From the NCBI GenBank assembly GCA_020698575.1, contig CM036252.1:28287206-28351205 (forward strand): a stretch of 64,000 bases of DNA. Reading direction: 5' to 3'. The notes beneath the pieces are model-generated. The model did not search any database. It had not been told where the DNA came from and was given only the letters and a program-made list of their open reading frames with translations. Below are positions 1 through 10,895 of the stretch, one piece after another. Both the position numbers and the translations under genes were made by a program. Source of the stretch: Bostrychus sinensis. Lineage: Eukaryota > Chordata > Actinopteri > Gobiiformes > Eleotridae. The first letter of the stretch is position 1; the number at the start of each line of letters is the position of its first letter.

Positions 1-279
1 CTACAGCAGCTAATTGAGTCAAGTGCTCATCTCACTGTATAAACAACTGGTGCGGAGAGTCTAGGCATATTTTTAGCTTAAGAGATGATTAGCATTTAAG
101 GGGTTTTAACAAGTTTGCATGTAGTCATTTTCACTATTTTTGAGCCTATGACTGTCCACTCACACCAGACCCACAGCTTTCTGCTGATGTCACAGCTTAT
201 TACTGGACTGTTGAGTCTGTTCCCTCTCAACTTCTCAAACGTCTATGAGCCCAGACAGTCTTGGTCTTTTTTCTTTCCT
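1..279. other. unique AT-rich sequence
   Basis: I see no repeat or gene here. A TATA-like string lies near 36-42, but nothing shows that it is used. Confidence 0.5.
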
Positions 280-368
280 AATCTCCAGCATCGCTCGGGG
301 TGAAGTAACTGCGTGCATCCTGCGCGGGGCGTGCCACTGTGGGCGTCCTCCCCAGTGCGGTGCCGCTA

Positions 369-398
369 CTGCTGCTGCTGCTGCTGCTGATGCTGCTG
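369..398. repeat. CTG trinucleotide repeat
   Basis: Ten CTG-type triplets with one ATG interruption, inside the CpG-rich block. In one plus frame the run encodes leucines and continues about 20 codons to a stop at 470, resembling a signal peptide. The only in-frame ATG is inside the run, so this may be coincidence. Confidence 0.85.
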
Positions 399-772
399 CC
401 TCCCTCAGCTCTTCTATTCCAGCTGGATGCAGGTGGAAGACGCGTCAATTGCCCCCCAGACCACCACTAGGAAGCTCAGTATCACAATATCACAATAAAA
501 GCATCACGTTAGCGTCTTTGGAACGTCGTTTTACTTTGAAACAAACTTAAAATCGCGTCGTAGGGGGGTCGTGTTGTGAGCTTGACGCCAGCGATGCAGG
601 TGGAGCGACTCGTCCAGGACCGTTCACATCTGTCTTGAAGGAGACAGGAGGAAAAGGGGGTAAGGAAAAGCCGCGATCCTACTGTTCTGGTGCGTCTGGA
701 TAACAAACGCTCGCAGTCGTGGCTTTACGTCGCCCTTGTTCTCGGGCTCGGTCTGAGGATATATATGTTTGT

Positions 773-794
773 CTTTTTTTTTTTTTTTTTTTTT
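773..794. repeat. poly-T run
   Basis: A run of about 22 T just upstream of the candidate splice donor at 840. Confidence 0.9.
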
Positions 795-1760
795 ACAAAG
801 TCTGGAGATTTAAACCGTGGAAGGATTGCCGCAAAACACAAGTAAGGACTTTCTTTTTCCCCTCTCCTGTACGGTCTTGTGGTTCTTCTCTCGTGACAGG
901 TTTTGCGGGTACTTGGATGTAACGCAGGGGTTTGTCTTGAAGTGTGTTGTGGAAGACAATGATGCGTAACGGGTCAATATTTGGAGGAGATCTTGGAAGG
1001 AGCGCGTTGGAGGTCTGCTTGTTTGTTTTCTGCGTCTGTGGCGAGCAGACAGTTGTAAGCGTGGCCAATAAACATACATTTGCCTCTGAAGACGTACGTT
1101 TCAACACGGAAAAGTCTTGGTTCTGTGTGCACATGTTTACGCAATGTCCATCCGAGTTTACCCCACTCATTGCTTTTCATTCTGTGCTGAACTGGAGCCT
1201 GTAAGACGCGGTGTTTGTATAAATAATAGATGCAGGGTAATTTCTTTCTTACTTGTGATACGCGCGGAGAGGACTGTATCTTGTAAAGTGTGCGTAAAAC
1301 CGTTGTATATCCACATAGAACACACGTGTGGGGGAGAAAAAAACGCCAGTGGCTTTCCTCGCTATATGTTTTAATTGGCTGCTCGTGAGATCGTGTTAGT
1401 AGATGGTTCCAGCGTGAATATTTGGAGAAGAGGGTGTACATAAATGTGTGTTTTATATGCGACTCCTGCGCCACCGTGTCGCCGAACGCCCACTGGGGTG
1501 CGTAACAGCGTCTCAAGCAGCCAAAAAAAAAAAAAAGGAAAAAGAAGAAAAAAAAGATAAGATGCCCAAATAGAAGAACATAACGTCACATTACGCACGG
1601 GTAAAGAAATATTTTTGGGGGGCACAGACTGAGGTGCGATGGATGTATGAGACGGGTTATGGGGGGTTGAAGAGTGCGCTGTGTGGTGTGTTAATTACAG
1701 CGAGGAGGCGTCGCGTTGCGCGCAGTTTAGGGGCGATGGATGGAGGTAAAGGGCACGAGG

Positions 1761-3508
1761 AGAAGGGAACAGAAAGTAGCCGATGAGAGGAGAGTCGATG
1801 CTAGAGGCTGGAGACGGATTGTGGTGAAGTTGAGGGGAACTTGTGTGCTACAAATACGCTACGGAGGTCCAGAATATTGTGTTTTAAGTATGGAGTATGT
1901 CTCAATCTACGCATTAATGATTCCAACTGTGATAAAAGCAGCAGTAGAATTGTTCCATTCAGTTTATACATGCATAGAGATGTATTGGTTTTATAGAACT
2001 CGTGTCTATAATGCTCCATCAACATTTTCACCTTACTATGAGAGAATTAGAACAGTAACCGTGTGGCTTTGGTCAAATAAATGCCACTTTTGCTTCATAC
2101 ATTGCTTGACAGTAGATAGATTTTCAGCATTGTGTAAGGTCCAGGCTATAGGATGACCTCATTGCCTGATTTCCACGTAGTCTCTGGGACAAGTCATGTT
2201 AAATGGCTGCTCTATGATTGTGTAATAAATCCACTGACCACACTGTTCATAAAAATGTATTTCTTTAGCTTATAGTAAGAGTATGCAGTGCTACGATGGG
2301 TTCTGTTGTGGCATCCTCTGATTCTAAACAGGCATGCGGTTATGTATGTGCAGGTGAAGTGGAACTCAGTAAGTTTTTTACCTTAAACTGTTTCAGTGTG
2401 ATGTTAACTGGGTCGGTGTGGGGTGAATAAAGCGTCCCATCACCCGTGGGCCGGAAACAATACTTGCAAGTATGGACATCGCCGACCCTGTGCCACAGAA
2501 GTTTCATGAATAAGCGACCCATGGTAGTTAGCCAAATATTAAATGCACAAAGTTACTGAGTTCTGGTTTAAAGCTTTTCTTGTTTCTTTGCTGTTTTTGC
2601 CTTTTTTATTTTCTTTTCCGGCGCTCTTCCTACAGTTCAAAGTAAATCATCTTCATAAATACTCACAAGTCCCATTGACCCCTGTATGATCTCTCCCCGC
2701 TCGGCTTTACTTTTGTTTTTTACCTCCTTAAAAAAAAAAAAAAAAAAAGATAAAAAGACCACTCTGAGCTCATACAGCCAAGCTAATGCTAATAGTAATA
2801 ATGCTAATGCTAATGCTACTGGAAGAGCTTTGCTAATGCCACGCGTCAGCAGGCTGTTATGGTCAAGCAATAAATTTACTTTTCCAAGATATATGATGAA
2901 TTAAACTTCACCAATCTATAGCCATTAATGTTATAATATCATTAGATTAGCATGTTGGAGGTAGTGTTTTTGATTTGCAATTTTTTTCTCGGTGCTTTTA
3001 TTATAAAACTTTAACTCACCATTTGTTTGTGTATTTGTTGAACAGAAGACCACGCAGCAACTCTTGTGCATGGATTGTTTTTCCTCACGGAGTAATCAGA
3101 TGTCACATTTTTGTTGACAGTTCCCACAGTTGCAGACAGTATCTAGCCTATAGCTAAAATGCACACTTTTTCACTTTCTCTGACAGCCATTATTACAATG
3201 GCCAATTTGAGCATCCCTTTTCAGAGTGTGAATTCCTTGTATTTGTATATGTTTTCTTCCATGATGAAAATCAAGAAGCAAAGCCATCACTAGTTTGTTG
3301 TTTGACACTGATGTGCCGCTTCCTGGCATGACTTTTGTGACACTAGGTCGGCCAGTTAGCCCTGCAATGAGATACTCAGATACTGAAGCATGTACTGTAC
3401 AAATTATACATTCTGACTCCATTAAATTTGTAAAATTTTGAGGAGAAATGGTTTTCACAATTACATTTTTAGACTCAAAATCACTAGTAAATGCATTTTT
3501 GGACCTCT
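1761..3508. other. unique AT-rich sequence, no gene seen
   Basis: Mostly unique sequence with a poly-A run near 2730-2748 and a short GCTAAT-type repeat at about 2785-2822. The minus frame at 2340-2522 has 60 codons with one CxxC pair and a donor-like GTAAAA after an AAG, but I recognise no family. The minus frame at 3171-3521 has 116 codons and only weak likeness to zinc-finger transposases. Confidence 0.5.
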
Positions 3509-3567
3509 TTGGCATAGGCAATAGAATGCTTGCCTTTGCATTTAGTGGGCTCTGTATTCAAGACAGG
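3509..3567 (+). repeat. tRNA-like SINE head fragment
   Basis: The stretch starts with a GGCATAGGCAATAGAATGC segment resembling a pol III A box. It ends with a CTGTATTCAAGAC segment resembling a B box, about 30 bases later. The same layout occurs at 5507-5563 (minus) and 16210-16265 (plus). It is too degenerate for a working tRNA gene. Confidence 0.4.
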
Positions 3568-3967
3568 TTTCTGGAGGTGGTAGTAGTACTAGTCAGACTG
3601 TAGTAGTGATGTAAAAGTACCACGGTTATGGTTTTGTTGTGAAATTGAAAACAAGAGGCAAAAAACAAACTACCAAACAAGCACTAAACTATATATACGT
3701 TCTACCTCCATAGTAGCATGGACAGAATTGAAGAAGTTGTAGAAAATTAGACAATGTCACATGGGCATTACTGATTCAGTTCAATTCACCTTCTAAACCA
3801 GTTTTGAATATGCAGTTCTGTGAGTTGTTTTATGCAAGGCCAGAAATAGGTGAGAAATGAATGCTTTTTATGTGGTATGGGTCTGTTTTTAGTCTTGCAT
3901 AATCCTAGAAGCAGTTCCAGTCATAAACATCCCAACTTGATCACCTAAAACTGAGCCTATGGCAGTT
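3568..3967. other. unique AT-rich sequence
   Basis: No repeat family, RNA gene or coding signal that I can name. Confidence 0.5.
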
Positions 3968-3992
3968 CCCCCCCCCCCCCCCCTTTTTTTTT
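3968..3992. repeat. poly-C/poly-T run
   Basis: Sixteen C followed by nine T. Confidence 0.9.
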
Positions 3993-4027
3993 AACCCTCA
4001 TACGTACTTTATTGGTACTATTTGGAC

Positions 4028-4140
4028 TGTGGTTGCCCACTTGTGACAGGATACCCCAGCATCATGAAAGGATGGGTCAAATGCAGAGAACACATTTCCC
4101 TATAGGGGCAATAAAGTTTGCCTTAACCTTAACCCCCAGG
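4028..4140 (+). mobile_element. LINE 3' tail fragment
   Basis: Contains the run-up AAATGCAGAGAACACATTTC followed by GGGGCAATAAAGTTTGCC and a CTTAACC repeat tail. This ending is familiar from very common teleost LINE 3' ends. Only the tail survives, as is typical of 5' truncation. Exact family not assigned. Confidence 0.55.
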
Positions 4141-4141
4141 G

Positions 4142-4167
4142 CCCCCCCCCCCCCCCCCCCCCCCCCC
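4142..4167. repeat. poly-C run
   Basis: 26 consecutive C directly after the LINE tail. Confidence 0.95.
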
Positions 4168-4220
4168 GGCATCCTTTTTTTGTTTTCCACAGATGATCCC
4201 TATTACAATGTGCTATTAAG

Positions 4221-4510
4221 GTGGTTCTCAAACTGTGGTCTGGGTACCACTGGTGGTACGCTGACTTCTTCTGGTGGGTCTTTTTCAGTTCAAGTCCTGA
4301 TTTAGTTTATTTCAGAGCTAATTTTGAGCTGGTTTAGTCCTGCTTTTATTCTGGTTTAGACCTAGATTTTTCCTGTTTTAGACTTTGTTTATTCCTTCTG
4401 GTCTCGTCCTAGTTTAGTTCCAGTTTTATCATGTTTTTGTACTGGTTTAGTCCTGGTTTAATGCTGGTTTATTCAAGATTTAGCCTTTAGCCCAATAAAG
4501 ATGGTAGTTG
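4221..4510 (+). mobile_element. hAT-type MITE with internal TTTAGTCC repeats
   Basis: Begins with GTGGTTCTCAAACTGTGG, the hAT-type terminus, and carries the subterminal words ACCACTGGTGGTACG and CTTCTTCTGGTGG. These recur at 5615 and 16785, and in weaker form at 26173. The interior holds about ten loose copies of GGTTTAGTCCTG. Read on the minus strand these are the monomers of the large minisatellite at 45111-46831. The right end is not well defined. Confidence 0.55.
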
Positions 4511-5151
4511 ACCATATATGGGCATTATGGTATGTTAACCTTATACAGGAATATACAGAAGGCTTCATACAAAAATGCTGTGACGACCGCTGTAACTAAA
4601 TGTTGCAAGCCTCATTGACTGAACCACAGACATCGAACAGCTAATAATTCTTATCATGTCCACTGTCTTTTCAATTCAAATTCATTCCAGTGCTTAATAT
4701 CTTCCAAAGCACTCATTTCCTGTTTACTTGTTTGGTGCCGCTGCAAAACCTGCGGCCTCATAAAACCAGGACAAAAGGGGGCTGCTCTGGCTTAACCCGC
4801 ACTTGACCACTGCGCTACCAATTAAAGCCACTAAAAAAACTAATGAGTCACAGTTCTAATGTTGCTAGATTATGTTTCGACCCTGTATCCTGGGCCTGTG
4901 GTTCAGAGAAAGCCTTTGGAAACACCTAAAAGCCTCCTCTTTCATCGAGTAATAAAGCGTTAGATGACATTGTCTGCTCAAAATGGGCTCCTGCACCATT
5001 CCGCCTTTTGTTCTCCGAAGGCTTTCAGCGCACCTCAGTGAAGGGTGCTTAACATTGCCTTTGTGCGGTGAGATGACTTATAATAATTGCAAATTTCCCA
5101 GCCGCAATTTGAATAATTTTCTGAGACCTTTTCAGTATTTGTTATGCGAGC

Positions 5152-5153
<2 letters not shown>
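4511..5153. other. unique sequence, possible conserved block
   Basis: No repeat recognised. The part at about 4900-5110 is less AT-rich, has several CpGs and lacks simple repeats, so it may be a conserved non-coding element. Not testable here. Confidence 0.4.

Positions 5154-5197
<44 letters not shown>
5154..5197. repeat. poly-A run of 44
   Basis: An uninterrupted A run. No retroelement body that I recognise precedes it, so it may be simple slippage or an old tail. Confidence 0.95.
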
Positions 5198-5199
<2 letters not shown>

Positions 5200-5506
5200 G
5201 GATATGAGGTCGCATGCCCCCCGTCTTTGTTACTCGTCTATCTGTTGTGATGCTCCAGGTCTGACTTTTCTGAATTGAAATGTCCCGGCTTTTCAATTTA
5301 AATGCCATGTTTGGGAGGTGAAGGTCATTTGGAAAAAAAACAAAAAAAAAAACACTTTGCAAAAGAAAATGAAATGTCCACTATTAACTTTTGTGACTTC
5401 CAGTTGATATGGTGCACAATGGCAGTATAACCACTCGATTTTTACAGTAAGGGTAGAGTCAAAATCAGTCAGTGCCAAATTTAGTAGGATGTTTCCCAAA
5501 AAGCAT

Positions 5507-5563
5507 ACCTGGATTCAAGCCAGCTACAGGGTAAATGCTCCACCCATTGAGCCACAATGTAAT
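5507..5563 (-). repeat. tRNA-like SINE head fragment
   Basis: The reverse complement reads TGTGGCTCAATGGGTGGAGC (A-box-like), then about 20 bases later GGCTTGAATCCAGG (B-box-like). It closely matches the plus-strand copy at 16210-16265. A pol III-derived SINE head is the simplest reading. Confidence 0.5.
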
Positions 5564-5614
5564 TTCTCACAATGGTAAAAAAATAACAACAACAAAAATC
5601 TGAGTTGCCAAGAG

Positions 5615-5910
5615 CAGTGGTTCTCAAATAGTGGTATGAGTTCCTAAGGTGGTACGCAGGCTTCTTCTGGTGGTAGGAGTCTTCCCAAGCCCAGATTAAG
5701 GCTAATATATAGCTAGAGTTTTGTTTGTTGTTCTAAGTTGTGCTCTGGTTGTGGCTTACATCAGAAGTTCGGACCACTGCTTAGACCCAGTTTAGTCCTG
5801 TGTGACACCTGGTTTGCTTCTGGAGTCCTGCATTTGTTTTAGTTTAGACCTAGTTTAGTCCTGGTCAATTAAAGATGGTACTTGGAAAACTGTGAAAAGT
5901 TTGAGGATAA
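5615..5910 (+). mobile_element. hAT-type MITE
   Basis: Starts CAGTGGTTCTCAAATAGTGG and ends near AAAAGTTTGAGGATA, an imperfect inverted match. Shares CTTCTTCTGGTGGT and TTTAGTCCTGG words with the 4221 copy. I see no convincing 8-bp target duplication. Confidence 0.55.
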
Positions 5911-7765
5911 TAGTATAGAATTGTCTGTGTTAATACTATATTTTTATGCAAATTGGCTTTGTGCTTTTTGGTTCTTTTCATGCTAAAATATGAAGAAAGT
6001 TTGAAGAATCTGTAGTAAAACTTGTAAATGTCTTGTGTGTTGCTTTTCCACAGCCGCGTGCAGAACGACAGGAGCTCAGCTGAAGGATTAGCAAAACATT
6101 GGCAAAGCCGCTAAACTTTCTGCACAGCAACTTTTCCCAAAGACAGTTAAAGATAATGCTGTAATGGAATAGTCTGAATCTTGTTTATGAGTAGATAATG
6201 GCTGCTCAAAAAAACAAAAACAAAAAAACATTTGTTTGCATGAAATCGATTAGCCTACAAACTCACTGTAATCTACTGTGTCCTGCTTGGAGCAACACAA
6301 CAGTCTCTGGTTTGACCAATGATGTGGCATTACTGACAGCAGTTTTTTTTTTTTTTTTTTACTTGTGTTAACATTTTCCTCTTATTGGATAGAACAAGTG
6401 GTTACTTACAGTTGGTTTATCCAGTCACTTAACAGGTCAAAAGTCCTCGGGGACCTTTTTATGGACACCCTTCAGATGGTTGTGTGTAAACCAATAGCAA
6501 CAAGTAAATATGCATGAATGTTCTCTTCCTATTGGCTGTCCCATTTCAAGAGAATGCACTGGGTGTTCCTCATTTGCCAGGATCCTTTGTGGCTGAAACA
6601 CATCATCAGCGCCTCGTCATGTGCTGTCGTCATTTTAAAAATTGTATAAGAATTTTTGCTGTTTCTGCTAATTTAATTTTAGCATATTTTGATATGATTA
6701 TATCATTATATTGATGTACATTTAGTTGTAAAGACAAATTGGACCTGCTAATAGGTGAAGATTTTCATTCATCATTCTTGTAAGATCTTTTTTTTTCTAA
6801 TCAGACCAATATAGATCCATGTTTTTAGCACTCCAAAAGCACTCAGATGTGGTGTTAGCAGGACATTTGACTTTGCTTCGGCGGGGATGACTCCAGAGGA
6901 AGGCTTTGAAGCCACCTCTGAAGGATCTTGGCAATTGGGAAACATTTAGTGCCTCCATCTAACCCTGTGCTCTACATCGTCTTTTCTCACATCCTTAAAT
7001 GTTCTCTTTGGGCTTCTTCTTGACCTCCTGCCTGGCAGCTCTAGCCCTATCATCCCATGCAACCCCCCCACCCCCCGTATCTGTACAAAGATTTTGTCTG
7101 CCTTTTATCTTAGAAAAAAAGTCATTGCTAGCTTGTTGTTAACCAGGACTTGCCGCTTTCTCATTAGACCCTAGACTTTAGGGACAATGTGTTGGTTCTC
7201 CGATTTTTGCAAGACTTAATTTTTTTCTGAGACACACTAGAGGGAGGTGCAGAAGGAATCATTCACCATGCAGCAATTTATTTAACCATTGCACTGACTC
7301 CAAAACTGTAGGCCTGTAGTCCATTAAAGAAATTGTTAGGTGTCAGAACATTGCCCAGTACAAAACTAATCAACCTACACAAATAAAGTCCAACACAAAC
7401 AAGTGACTTTACATTAATTAGTCAATAAAACATTTTGAAAAGATAGCTGCTATCTAAAAATCATCTTTGCTATCTTTTTGAAAATTGTACATTCTGTGCA
7501 AGAAATTGTGTCCTCTTAAACTGGATTACAGACAAAGCTCCATCTAAAACACAGTGGCACTAGACTGTACTTAAATACGTGTCCACAGACTATCTAACCA
7601 GCAAACTGCACAACAGAGACAATATGTTTCATAAGATGTAAGACCTTAAAGTACATTGGGTTAGATATTGCTGCTATTTTTCTAAGGGGCTTTCTATAAT
7701 ATAAACTGACAAGACCTTACGCAGAGTTTTTTTGTCTCTGGTTTTCCACTTGTCTGTATGAATGA
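5911..7765. other. unique AT-rich sequence
   Basis: Contains a poly-T run near 6342-6360 and a C-rich patch near 7065-7077. No gene, RNA or repeat family that I can support. Confidence 0.5.
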
Positions 7766-8190
7766 TTCAGTTCAATTTTATTTATATAGCCCAGTATCAC
7801 AACAGCAATCACCTCAAAGGGCTTCAGTAACATTTAATCAAACATAAACACACAGGCATAACACAGAATAAACACAAACAATCACTACACTCAACTAAAC
7901 AGACCCAGGACACTCTTGTCCTTCTTGGTAAGGAAAAAACTCCTCAAAAACCCAGCTGTGGAAAAAAAGAAGAAACCTTATGGAGCACATACTAAAGGAG
8001 AGCTCCTCTCCCAGGATGGACAGCAACATGTGTCTAGACTGTTAGTGCATTAGCTCATCTATAGGATCATAGTTCAGATCTCTAAGGATGCAGCAGGTGG
8101 GCCTTATACAGACAGGTGAGTGGGGGTGAAGTAGGGGTTTGGGAAGTCCATAGCAGGTGAGGTTAAGTGCCCACAGGTTGGGACAGAAGC
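7766..8190 (-). mobile_element. non-LTR retroelement 3' region (TTGAA-tail family), antisense
   Basis: Read on the minus strand this ends in the GGGCTATATAAATAAAATTG-type tail and carries the CAGACTTAACAC-flanking words found in the plus copies at 51447-51686 and 62615-62838. All three share the TTTTTCCTTACC, CCTGGGTCTGTTTAG and CCTTTGAGG-type segments. This copy extends further 5' than the other two. The family is abundant in teleosts; LINE or LINE-derived SINE status is not settled here. The left limit of homology in this copy is uncertain. Confidence 0.6.
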
Positions 8191-8256
8191 GCTGATGGGA
8201 TGCTCTGTTTAATCTAACCAATTAATCAAAGCCAACAGGACTCTATCAGATCCATC

Positions 8257-8565
8257 TCATGCCTTATACTCTGAATACACTTCAATAAATTTGGGTAAAA
8301 GGTACAGGACTTTTCTGAGCAAACCTAACCGATACAAAAACTCCTTTATTCCTACATCAGTTAATTTAATCAACATAGAGATAGAGGACAAAGTGATGCA
8401 CTTGCTGAATATTGTACTTTTTTGACGACACTGTCTGCACTGTTGTAAATGTTTAGTGTTTTTGATTGTGGACTGAAGGTGTTTATTGTTGTGTGGTGAT
8501 CGGAGCAGCTTCCCTGTTCCAGGACAAATTTCTCCCATGGGAGACTAATAAAGAAACTAACCAAC
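8257..8565 (+). mobile_element. possible LINE 3' tail
   Basis: Ends with AAATTTCTCCCATGGGAGAC followed by TAATAAAG, a form seen at the end of several teleost LINEs, then CTAAC-type short repeats. The body is not recognisable. Confidence 0.3.
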
Positions 8566-8628
8566 TAATCAACTAAGCAACCAGAGGCTATCAGCCCTAC
8601 AAAACTGTTTATATAAGGCAAAAAAAAG

Positions 8629-9249
8629 TTGCACTGTCTCCTACCAAGACATTGCCATAAACTGTGCTGTGCTGCCCCAATCCAAATCATACCACAGTGG
8701 ACTCGTGCCTTACAGTATAATGAAGCTTGTGTAGTTCATGTGCCTCATAAGAGATTCCGCCTCATACTGTGTTTATTTAGGCCATGCACCGTCCCTGTCT
8801 GCAGCAGCTGTCATCCCCCGACCCATCACTCCAAAGATTCTATTCACTTTCGGGTCAGTCCTCTGAGCCGCTTGTCATTTTCCCCCCCTGACAGCCCGCC
8901 ACGTCTTCTATCTCACCTCTATCAAAACACTCTCATAACCCAACACCCTCACCGCCCCGTCCCGTGCCATCCCTCCCTCCCTCCCTCCCTCCCTCCCATT
9001 TTCTCCCAAAAAATTGAAAGCAGAGGAGAATCAGAATGGGTAATCTTCGTGGTAATCCCTCGGACGGCTGCGAATAGAGCAATCTGGCTCATTAACTCCC
9101 TTGCCTGTCCCGGCCCGACATCCATCTCAAGAGGAGAAGAAGCGGCAGCGGTGTTAGAGGAGCTTAAAGGAGCTATAAAAACCATAGACACTCCCCCCAC
9201 TCGGGTAAAAAATGGACGAAAATGCGATAGGAAAATGAAGGATATCTAA
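8629..9249 (+). other. CpG-containing unique block with a 206-codon open frame
   Basis: The longest open frame in the window (206 codons) runs through a C-rich part and a CCCT repeat. Its composition is Pro/Ser/His-rich at the start and it shows no domain I know. The part at about 9000-9240 is repeat-free, mixed in composition and CpG-containing, unlike the flanks. I favour a conserved non-coding element over a gene, because the frame shows no splice-framed or domain structure. Confidence 0.4.
8971..8997. repeat. (CCCT)n microsatellite
   Basis: Nearly seven perfect CCCT units. Confidence 0.95.
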
Positions 9250-9561
9250 CTACCACTCCACACAGCATCCATTCTAACTGATGAGGCCCTCATGTATGGC
9301 GTCTGCCTTTTGATTAAGCAGTCAGAGAAGGGAGAGAAGTGATGTAGGGCAAAAGTGGTGAATGAGTTGGAGGTGATTGCAGGGAGATTTTGTCGGAATT
9401 CAAAAGGTAGTAACAATGCAATAAGGCCTATTGATTATATCGGGTTACATCTTTTCCTGTGTGGCCTGGCTAGACTAGGATATCTGCGTCTAGACCAGTA
9501 CTAATGCTATAAAAGTCTGAGAGTAGAATTGTTAAATGTAATTTGAGGAGCTTTTGTGCTA

Positions 9562-9760
9562 CAGGTGGTACAGCGGGGGAGTGGTTAGTACTACTGTCTT
9601 AGAGCAAGAACTTCAAAAGGTCAGTTCTTGTATGCAAAGTCTGCTTGTTCTGGCTTTGTCAAAGGCTAGGTTTTTGGGTCTGATGTTAGAAGAGTAACCC
9701 TTGCAAATGAATGAATCTGACTTGTCCACTACAAACTGACTGTTGATGTAAATTAGGCCC
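9562..9760 (+). mobile_element. tRNA-related SINE-like repeat, 5' part
   Basis: GTGGTACAGCGGGGGAGTGG and GTTAGTACTACTGTCTTAGAG match the head of the common teleost repeat that starts with GGTGGCTCAGTGGTTAGCAC. Then comes the TGCAAAGTCTGC word. The 3' half with the (GAAT)n tail is absent. Related pieces lie at 28042, 51960, 54787, 55075, 55757 and 60014. Confidence 0.5.
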
Positions 9761-10140
9761 AGTTTTGTTGTAAATGCCATAGCCTGAGTTCCTCTGTAGT
9801 TGTACGAGCTCCAGAGATCTATCTAGGGCTCAGTGTTAGTGTTAGGTTAGTTCCCCCTTCTTTGGTGTAGGAGGTTAAGAGGTTCTAATCCTCTAAGTGG
9901 ACCCAAAAAACTCAATTAATGCCAGTCTCAAGCATGGATTAATGTACTAGTAGTTTTGTATTTTAATAAAAAAAAAAAAAGTACGTCCTACGGTATGACT
10001 GTAACGTTTTCAAAATACAAAATACAAACAAAGGCTGTTGGCAAAATGGTACACATTTTTACTTTACTATAACAACATTTTTAACTGCACTTCAATAGTA
10101 CAATAATAATTAAAATCAGTTTAATCTTGTATTCAACATG
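9761..10140. other. unique AT-rich sequence
   Basis: Nothing recognised beyond a short A run near 9969-9980. Confidence 0.5.
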
Positions 10141-10665
10141 GTGTCCTGTGGTGTGACATTAAAGATATGGTATTTAAACAGGCAGTTCCAATAAAACCTA
10201 CAAGATCCAATCTGTCATGTATAGACCAGACAGAGCTCTGGGGTTAAGGCTGTGAGCTAAAGGCCATAAGGAACTGTTATTTTAATATTCATTTTAGTAA
10301 AATCCACATTAAAAAAACAAAAAACAAAACTGTTAACATGTGCCAGTTTGCTGTCCTGTGGTGTGGCTGCTGTTTTTCACAAAATACAAATCTGAATGTT
10401 AAAAATACTTAGGCTGGCACCACAGACATGTTGAGTAATTTATGACAATAATTCAAAATGGACAAATTGTAGTGATGTCCTGCAGTGGACAGAACAAGTC
10501 ACACCACAGGATAATGTTACAATATGAAGAAATAAAAGAGATACATTAAAAATTATGAATTGCTTGCAACAAGCTTTCTTTACACTTTTTATAAAACTGA
10601 TTTTTTTTTAAATTATTATTTAATACCCTTTATATTTAAGTTGTGTCACACTGCAGGATAAATAA
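10141..10665. mobile_element. possible inverted-repeat DNA element with CCTGTGGTGTGAC motifs
   Basis: GTCCTGTGGTGTGACATTAA at 10142 is mirrored by TTGTGTCACACTGCAGGATA at 10641. Further copies of the core lie inside at about 10350 (plus) and 10500 (minus). Four copies in both orientations within 520 bp suggest a decayed DNA transposon or MITE. Boundaries and family are uncertain. Confidence 0.35.
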
Positions 10666-10799
10666 AGTTACAGTGATAAATCCAATATACAATGTTTTTT
10701 TGTTGTTTTTTTTTCACAAAAAGAGAGCTGCATGTTTTCAACTCCCTCTAAAACATCTTGTTACAAATTTACCAATTACCATATAACATTCTGTCTTAA

Positions 10800-10895
10800 T
10801 GGAATATTTCGGTTCATCACAAGACTCGCAACTTGCTTTTGGAACCTCCTTAATGAGAGGCAGAAGTGTTAACCACTCTGCCACAGTGCATCCCA
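10800..10895 (-). repeat. tRNA-like SINE fragment, antisense
   Basis: The reverse complement contains TGTGGCAGAGTGGTTAACAC, an A-box-like SINE head. The B-box side is decayed. Confidence 0.35.

Larger units (their letters stand above)
280..1760. promoter_or_regulatory. CpG-rich block, candidate promoter/first-exon region
   Basis: CpG dinucleotides are much denser here than in the rest of the window; roughly twenty fall between 540 and 750. That is the usual picture at a vertebrate promoter. A plus-strand splice-donor match (CAA then GTAAGG) sits at about 838-846, so a non-coding first exon on the plus strand ending near 840 is possible. Open frames exist on both strands, including 180 codons on minus at 974-1516, but none shows a recognisable domain. 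They are expected where stop codons are diluted by CpG. Gene identity is unknown. CpG content is seen; promoter function is inferred. Confidence 0.45.

Noticed and set aside
974..1516. 180-codon minus-strand open frame.
   Set aside because: It lies in the CpG-rich block where stops are rarer, and shows no domain, no plausible splice framing and no protein-like repeat of motifs.
1740..2156. 138-codon plus frame.
   Set aside because: It spans the change from CpG-rich to AT-rich sequence and has no recognisable domain or codon pattern; most likely chance.
2340..2522. 60-codon minus frame with CKYC and a donor-like GTAAAA.
   Set aside because: One CxxC pair and one weak donor are not enough; no acceptor upstream and no family recognised.
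3171..3521. 116-codon minus frame starting MPMPKRSK with a CIIC pair and HARKRH in another frame, resembling a zinc-finger (BED-type) transposase start.
   Set aside because: The start overlaps the tRNA-like SINE fragment at 3509-3567, the finger needs a frameshift to form, and the rest matches nothing I know.
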